Source: an uncultured SAR86 cluster bacterium
GTDB lineage: Bacteria; Pseudomonadota; Gammaproteobacteria; Magnimaribacterales; D2472
Length of the DNA: 64,000 nucleotides
Assembly (NCBI GenBank): GCA_902558395.1
Contig: CACEDS010000003.1
Coordinates: 1-64,000 of the forward strand
Reading direction: 5' to 3'
Shown: positions 60,296 to 64,000 of the stretch, in pieces
Position numbering within the stretch: position 1 is the first letter of the stretch
Layout: each line of letters begins with the position of its first letter
The notes under the pieces: generated by a model
Database searches by the model: none
Seen by the model: the letters and a program-made list of their open reading frames with translations, nothing else
What the model was told of the DNA's origin: nothing
Translations under genes and position numbers: made by a program

Positions 60296-61486
60296 CTAGC
60301 TTGGAAGACCTAAAACTCTTTTAGAAATAACATTTAACTGCACTTCAGAAGTGCCACCTTCAATTGAATTTCCTTTAGTTCTTAACCACGCCCTAGTAAG
60401 GTTTTTATCTTCTTTATCAAACTCATCTCCATCCCAGGCAACTCCATTGATTCCAGTAGCTGCAATCATAAGTTCATGGCGCTTTTTATTATGTTCTGTT
60501 CCGTAGAGTTTAAACATTGAAGCAGTTGCACTAGCTTTTCCACCTTCGTCTTTTGCTCTTTTAAATGTTAATCCAAAAGCATGCTCTTTTATTTTATGAG
60601 AAGCTATTTGAGACCTATAAAAACCGTTGCTTATCTTTCCATCTTCTTCACCAACATGCTTTTTAGCAATTGAAACAAGATCTCTTCCACTTCCCATACC
60701 TGACCCAAGACCAAAGCTAGATATGAAAGCTCTTTCATGTTGAAGTAATGCTTTAGCAATGGCCCAACCTGCGTTTAGCTGACCAATAAGATTTTCTTTT
60801 GGTACTTTTACATCGTCAAAAAATGTTTCACAAAAAGGTGATTTACCTGATATCAAGGTGATTGGTTTTGTACTAACCCCAGCCGTTTCCATATCAATTA
60901 GAAGGAAACTAATTCCGTCATGCTTTGGTTCTTTAGGACCTGTTCTAACTAAGGCAAATATCCAATCAGCTTTATCTGCGTATGATGTCCATACTTTTTG
61001 TCCATTTACTAAAAAATGATTTCCAATATCTTCAGCTTTTGTTGCAAGACTGGCTAAATCAGATCCAGATCCAGGCTCTGAGTAACCCTGACACCACCTA
61101 ATTTCACCTTTAATAATTTTTGGCAGATGTTCTTTTTTTTGTTCTTCTGTGCCGTATTCGAGTAAAACTGGAGCAAGCATCCAAATGCCAAAACTTAGTA
61201 AAGGCTGTTTAGCACCAATTGCAAACATTTCTTGATTCAGAATTGTCACTTGTTCTGCATTTAGTCCACCTCCACCATATTCTTTTGGCACCGTTGGCAT
61301 TGTCCATCCTTTAGCACCCATCCTATCAAGCCAAATTTTAGATTCAGGATTTTTATACTCTGCTTTTCTTCCTCCCCAAACCTCATCAACTGGAATTGAT
61401 GGATCTGCGCCACTTCTCATTGATGGTGGGCAATTTTTATCAAGCCATTCTTTAACTTCTTTTCTGAATTTTTCTAAATTTTGCAT
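60296..61486 (-). CDS. Acyl-CoA dehydrogenase, first member of the second pair
   Basis: A 396-residue flavoenzyme. WCQGYSEPGSGSDLASLATKAEDIGNHFLVNGQKVWTSYADKADWIF is the flavin region, ALLQHERAFISS holds the likely base Glu, and GNSIEGGTSEVQLNVISKRVLGLPS ends the protein. The track start (61576) adds 30 unlikely residues; ATG 61486 (MQNLEKFRKEVKEWL) is the family N-terminus. Substrate unknown, with a preference for branched or cyclic acyl-CoA inferred from the paired layout. Confidence 0.9.
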   Translation of the reverse strand: MQNLEKFRKEVKEWLDKNCPPSMRSGADPSIPVDEVWGGRKAEYKNPESKIWLDRMGAKGWTMPTVPKEYGGGGLNAEQVTILNQEMFAIGAKQPLLSFGIWMLAPVLLEYGTEEQKKEHLPKIIKGEIRWCQGYSEPGSGSDLASLATKAEDIGNHFLVNGQKVWTSYADKADWIFALVRTGPKEPKHDGISFLLIDMETAGVSTKPITLISGKSPFCETFFDDVKVPKENLIGQLNAGWAIAKALLQHERAFISSFGLGSGMGSGRDLVSIAKKHVGEEDGKISNGFYRSQIASHKIKEHAFGLTFKRAKDEGGKASATASMFKLYGTEHNKKRHELMIAATGINGVAWDGDEFDKEDKNLTRAWLRTKGNSIEGGTSEVQLNVISKRVLGLPS

Positions 61487-61615
61487 ATGTTTATATATAT
61501 ATTTTTTTGTAGAGTAAATTATTCTATAGCAAACTTGATTTAGTTCAAAAGGTTTAAAATATTCAAAATTTATCAACGATATCTATATTCTTTCCTTATG
61601 AATTGATTGAAATAG

Positions 61616-61621
61616 TATAAT
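61616..61621 (+). promoter_or_regulatory. -10 box (TATAAT) 6 nt before nadK, likely leaderless
   Basis: A perfect TATAAT ends 6 nt before the ATG of the NAD kinase gene, so transcription should start at or next to the A of the start codon. AAGAGC between them is too close to the predicted start to be transcribed. No clear -35. Confidence 0.5.
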
Positions 61622-61627
61622 AAGAGC

Positions 61628-62491
61628 ATGTTTAAAAATATTGGCATCTACGTAAAAGAAAAAACAGATGAGGGTATCGACTCTCATGGTCTTGATGTTT
61701 TAATTTCATCTTTAAACAAACATACTTCAAATATTTTTATTGAAGAAACATCAAAATATAAAAATAATTCTTTAACTATTCTTAAACATAACGAATTTGC
61801 ATCAACAGTTGACTTGATAATTGTCTTTGGTGGCGATGGAACTCTTCTGAGATCAGCTAGAAAGTATTTAGAATACGATATACCAATTCTTGGTATTAAT
61901 ATGGGAACCGTTGGATTTTTAACCGATGTTAAAACCCAAGATTTTGAATCAATAATTCAAGATGTTTTAAATGGTAATTGTCAGGTAGAAGAAAGGAATC
62001 TTGTTAGTGCCACTTTTGCCAATAAAACAGTTTATGGTTTAAATGAAATAGTAATTCATTCTGGTGGCTATACACAATTGATGAGATATAGGTTATCAGT
62101 AAATAATAAAATTGTTTATGAACAAAGGTCTGATGGTTTAATTATAGCAACACCAACTGGATCAACTGCATATGCACTATCTGCAGGAGGGCCAATTATT
62201 CATCCTGCTCTTGATGTTTGGACAATATTACCCATGCTTCCTCAAAGTATTTCATCAAGACCCTTTGTAATATCTTCAGATGAAAATGTAACAATTAATT
62301 TAATAAGCGGGCCAATGAAAGAAGCTAAAATTTGTGCAGATGGTCAAGAGGATGAGAATGCCCCATATGATAAAGATATAGTTATTTCTAAGATGGATAA
62401 TAAACTTCGCTTAGTACATCCATTGAATAATGATTTTTTTGAAGCCTGTAGAGAAAAACTGGGTTGGAGTTTAGATATTTCTAAAAAATAA
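61628..62491 (+). CDS. nadK: NAD kinase
   Basis: A 287-residue enzyme phosphorylating NAD to NADP. The GGDGT motif is in IVFGGDGTLLRSARKYL, NMGTVGFLTDV follows, and the substrate site TPTGSTAYALSAGGPIIHP and the C-terminal CADGQED are intact. Length matches gammaproteobacterial NadK (about 292). The rhomboid gene follows after 3 nt. Confidence 0.95.
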   Translation: MFKNIGIYVKEKTDEGIDSHGLDVLISSLNKHTSNIFIEETSKYKNNSLTILKHNEFASTVDLIIVFGGDGTLLRSARKYLEYDIPILGINMGTVGFLTDVKTQDFESIIQDVLNGNCQVEERNLVSATFANKTVYGLNEIVIHSGGYTQLMRYRLSVNNKIVYEQRSDGLIIATPTGSTAYALSAGGPIIHPALDVWTILPMLPQSISSRPFVISSDENVTINLISGPMKEAKICADGQEDENAPYDKDIVISKMDNKLRLVHPLNNDFFEACREKLGWSLDISKK

Positions 62492-62494
62492 TAA

Positions 62495-63124
62495 GTGAAT
62501 ATTAGAAATTTCCATTTGCCAATAATATTGATGTCAATATTAATTACATTTTTATCTAATTATGGATCAGTCTTAGCGTTTATTGAGCCTTTTACCTTTA
62601 TCAAAATTGATCTAGGCTCATATCAAAAAGGCTATGTGAGTTTTAACTCTCTTGAAACTACGTATATTCAAAATAATGAATGGTGGAGATTAATAACTCC
62701 TATGTTTATTCATTTTTCATTAACTCATTTAGTTTTTAACTGTTTGTGGATTTATGTGCTTGGTACAAAAATTGAGCAGATTGACGGACATATAACATTT
62801 ATAAATTTAGTAATTTTCTCTTCAATAGTATCCAACTTATCTCAACATTTTTTTGGAGGATCTTCGCTATTTGGAGGCCTTTCAGGCGTTATTTACGGTT
62901 TACTTGGATATTGCATGATTATTGAGCTTGAGATGAAACAAGAGAGGTATGATCTTCCCCCAGCCTTATATTTATTTATGTTAGTTTGGTTAATACTTGG
63001 GTTTCTTGGAATATTAAATTTATTTGGATTTGGTAATGTTGCTAATTTTGCTCATTTGGGGGGACTCATTTCAGGGATAATTTTTGCTATTATAGTGAAA
63101 GTAGTTTCTCCAACATTAAATTAA
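62495..63124 (+). CDS. Rhomboid-family intramembrane serine protease
   Basis: A 209-residue membrane protein with six hydrophobic segments. The catalytic Ser lies in GGLSGVIYGLLGY (GxSG), the catalytic His in FAHLGGLISGIIFA, and the conserved LTHLVFNCLWIYVLG (HxxxN) in helix 2. It cleaves within the membrane; its substrates are unknown. Start GTG 62495 has no clear ribosome site but follows the nadK stop by 3 nt. Confidence 0.92.
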   Translation: MNIRNFHLPIILMSILITFLSNYGSVLAFIEPFTFIKIDLGSYQKGYVSFNSLETTYIQNNEWWRLITPMFIHFSLTHLVFNCLWIYVLGTKIEQIDGHITFINLVIFSSIVSNLSQHFFGGSSLFGGLSGVIYGLLGYCMIIELEMKQERYDLPPALYLFMLVWLILGFLGILNLFGFGNVANFAHLGGLISGIIFAIIVKVVSPTLN

Positions 63125-63125
63125 A

Positions 63126-64000
63126 TTGAATCTAATTTTAAAAATAATAAAAATATTTCCTCCTGAGGCATCACACTTGATTGCATTGAATGCTCTAAAT
63201 ATTTTGCATAAATTAAAACTCCTTAGACTTTTAACTAAAAAATATAAAAATGATGAACATATATTTGGTGGTATAACTTTTTCAAATCGTCTTGGAACAG
63301 CAGCTGGACTTGATAAAAATGGTGATTTTATAGATTGTTTAGGTGCATTAGGATTTGGATTTATTGAGGTTGGAACTATTACTCCTCTTCCTCAACCTGG
63401 AAACCCCAAACCTAGAGTATTTAGGTTATTTGATCAAAATGCAGTTATTAATAGACTTGGATTTAATAATAAGGGTGTTGATCATTTGGTTAAAAAACTT
63501 AAATCAAGAAAATATAAAGGTGTTGTTGGTGTAAATATTGGTGCCAACAAAAGTTCTGATGGCCAGCAAAGAATAAATGATTACATATTATGCTTTAATA
63601 AAGTTGCCCAATATTCTGATTATGTAACTATCAATATTTCCTCACCAAATACACCTGGATTAAGAAATCTTCACGATGATAAAAATATAAAAAATCTTAT
63701 AGAATCAATTGAAAATAGTGCAAGAGAATTAAACTTTAATAAGCCAATTTTTCTAAAAATATCACCTGATGAACCTTTAGAAGTAATTAAGAGTATTGCT
63801 GAGTACGTCCAAAAATCAATCCTGACAGGCTTAATTATTTCTAATACAACTATAAATAAAGAAGCATTAAAAAACTCTATATATGAGGAATTTGAAGGAG
63901 GTCTTTCAGGCAGTCCATTAATGGAAAGATCAACATCATTATTAAGAGTTATAAATCAAGAATATCCTGAACTGCCAATTATTGGAGTAGGGGGAGTTAT
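63126..64000 (+). CDS. pyrD: Dihydroorotate dehydrogenase (quinone), class 2, cut by window end
   Basis: The frame stays open from a TTG at 63126 to the window end (291 codons), so it is missing from the ORF track. PyrD oxidises dihydroorotate to orotate with quinone, in pyrimidine synthesis at the inner membrane. Class 2 motifs are clear: an N-terminal amphipathic helix (ILKIIKIFPPEASHLIALNALNIL), AAGLDKNGDFIDCLGALGFGFIEVGTITPLPQPGNPKPR, NRLGFNNKGVDHL, VNIGANKSS, NISSPNTPGLRNL (catalytic Ser), ISNTTI, EGGLSGSPLMERST and IIGVGGV. Start 1 nt after the rhomboid stop. About 40-50 residues are missing at the C-terminus by comparison with the usual length. Confidence 0.95.
   Translation, partial: MNLILKIIKIFPPEASHLIALNALNILHKLKLLRLLTKKYKNDEHIFGGITFSNRLGTAAGLDKNGDFIDCLGALGFGFIEVGTITPLPQPGNPKPRVFRLFDQNAVINRLGFNNKGVDHLVKKLKSRKYKGVVGVNIGANKSSDGQQRINDYILCFNKVAQYSDYVTINISSPNTPGLRNLHDDKNIKNLIESIENSARELNFNKPIFLKISPDEPLEVIKSIAEYVQKSILTGLIISNTTINKEALKNSIYEEFEGGLSGSPLMERSTSLLRVINQEYPELPIIGVGGV

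Noticed and set aside
1-64000. CRISPR arrays, insertion sequences, integrases, prophage genes and defence systems
   Set aside because: I saw no regularly spaced repeats, transposase or integrase motifs, or known defence domains on either strand.

Overview
The window is an AT-rich (about two thirds A+T by eye), densely packed bacterial chromosome segment. Gene content points to a streamlined marine gammaproteobacterium: an ihfA / tRNA-Pro junction, fumC-phhB, guaB-guaA, a TonB-dependent receptor, many acyl-CoA dehydrogenases, an atu/liu-type biotin carboxylase set and a DmdA-like aminomethyltransferase. A SAR86-like organism is my best guess. That is inference from gene content, not a marker-gene result. 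No insertion sequence, integrase, CRISPR array or prophage is visible, and no gap between genes exceeds about 300 bases.

Layout. 1-2468: 3' end of a cadherin-like protein with a Gly-Thr repeat tail, ihfA, tRNA-Pro(GGG) on the minus strand, and a secreted type-B carboxylesterase. 2473-6238: a TerB-like protein and a WecA-type transferase, divergent from an inositol-monophosphatase-family protein and a photolyase. 6322-15358: C1, central and purine metabolism (formate-THF ligase, aldehyde dehydrogenase, class II aldolase, fumarase, pterin dehydratase, GuaB, GuaA). 15549-22845: a cell-surface/glycan island, with a short NeuB-like synthase, a formyltransferase and a polysaccharide deacetylase, followed by a tight methyltransferase - UbiA/DPPR-synthase-like - HAD - SMR-like - polytopic membrane protein run that looks like a lipid-linked sugar pathway. 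22915-27899: a purine-salvage group (Apt, NCS2 permease, second phosphoribosyltransferase) enclosing a TonB-dependent receptor.

27902-41656: an HxlR regulator divergent from an MDR oxidoreductase, then a CoA-binding protein, an enoyl-CoA hydratase, an SDR, NagZ and a cupin. After these come a FATP-type acyl-CoA synthetase, an MBL-fold hydrolase, a saccharopine-dehydrogenase-like reductase and an ArsC-like protein. A minus-strand cassette of nucleotidyltransferase, APS-kinase-like protein and methyltransferase then faces a DmdA/GcvT-like gene and a CIA30-domain protein. 41658-43378 holds TadA, GNAT and exonuclease III.

54562 back to 43382 (minus strand) is a long operon: acyl-CoA carboxylase beta and alpha subunits, a TetR regulator, AtuA, an enoyl-CoA hydratase, two adjacent dissimilar acyl-CoA dehydrogenases and a tail-specific protease. 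It resembles acyclic-terpene (Atu) or leucine-type branched acyl-CoA catabolism. 54649-64000: a GST, an MsrA-thioredoxin-MsrB fusion, nitronate monooxygenase, RraA-like protein, PlsC-like acyltransferase, a second acyl-CoA dehydrogenase pair, NAD kinase, rhomboid protease and the 5' part of pyrD (class 2, cut by the window end).

How the genes work together: the strongest themes are branched-chain/terpenoid acyl-CoA oxidation, purine synthesis and salvage, and surface glycolipid synthesis. Several regulatory signals are legible. Perfect palindromes sit in front of hxlR, an inverted repeat lies upstream of the carboxylase operon, and TATAAT boxes placed 5-6 nt before guaB and nadK suggest leaderless transcripts.
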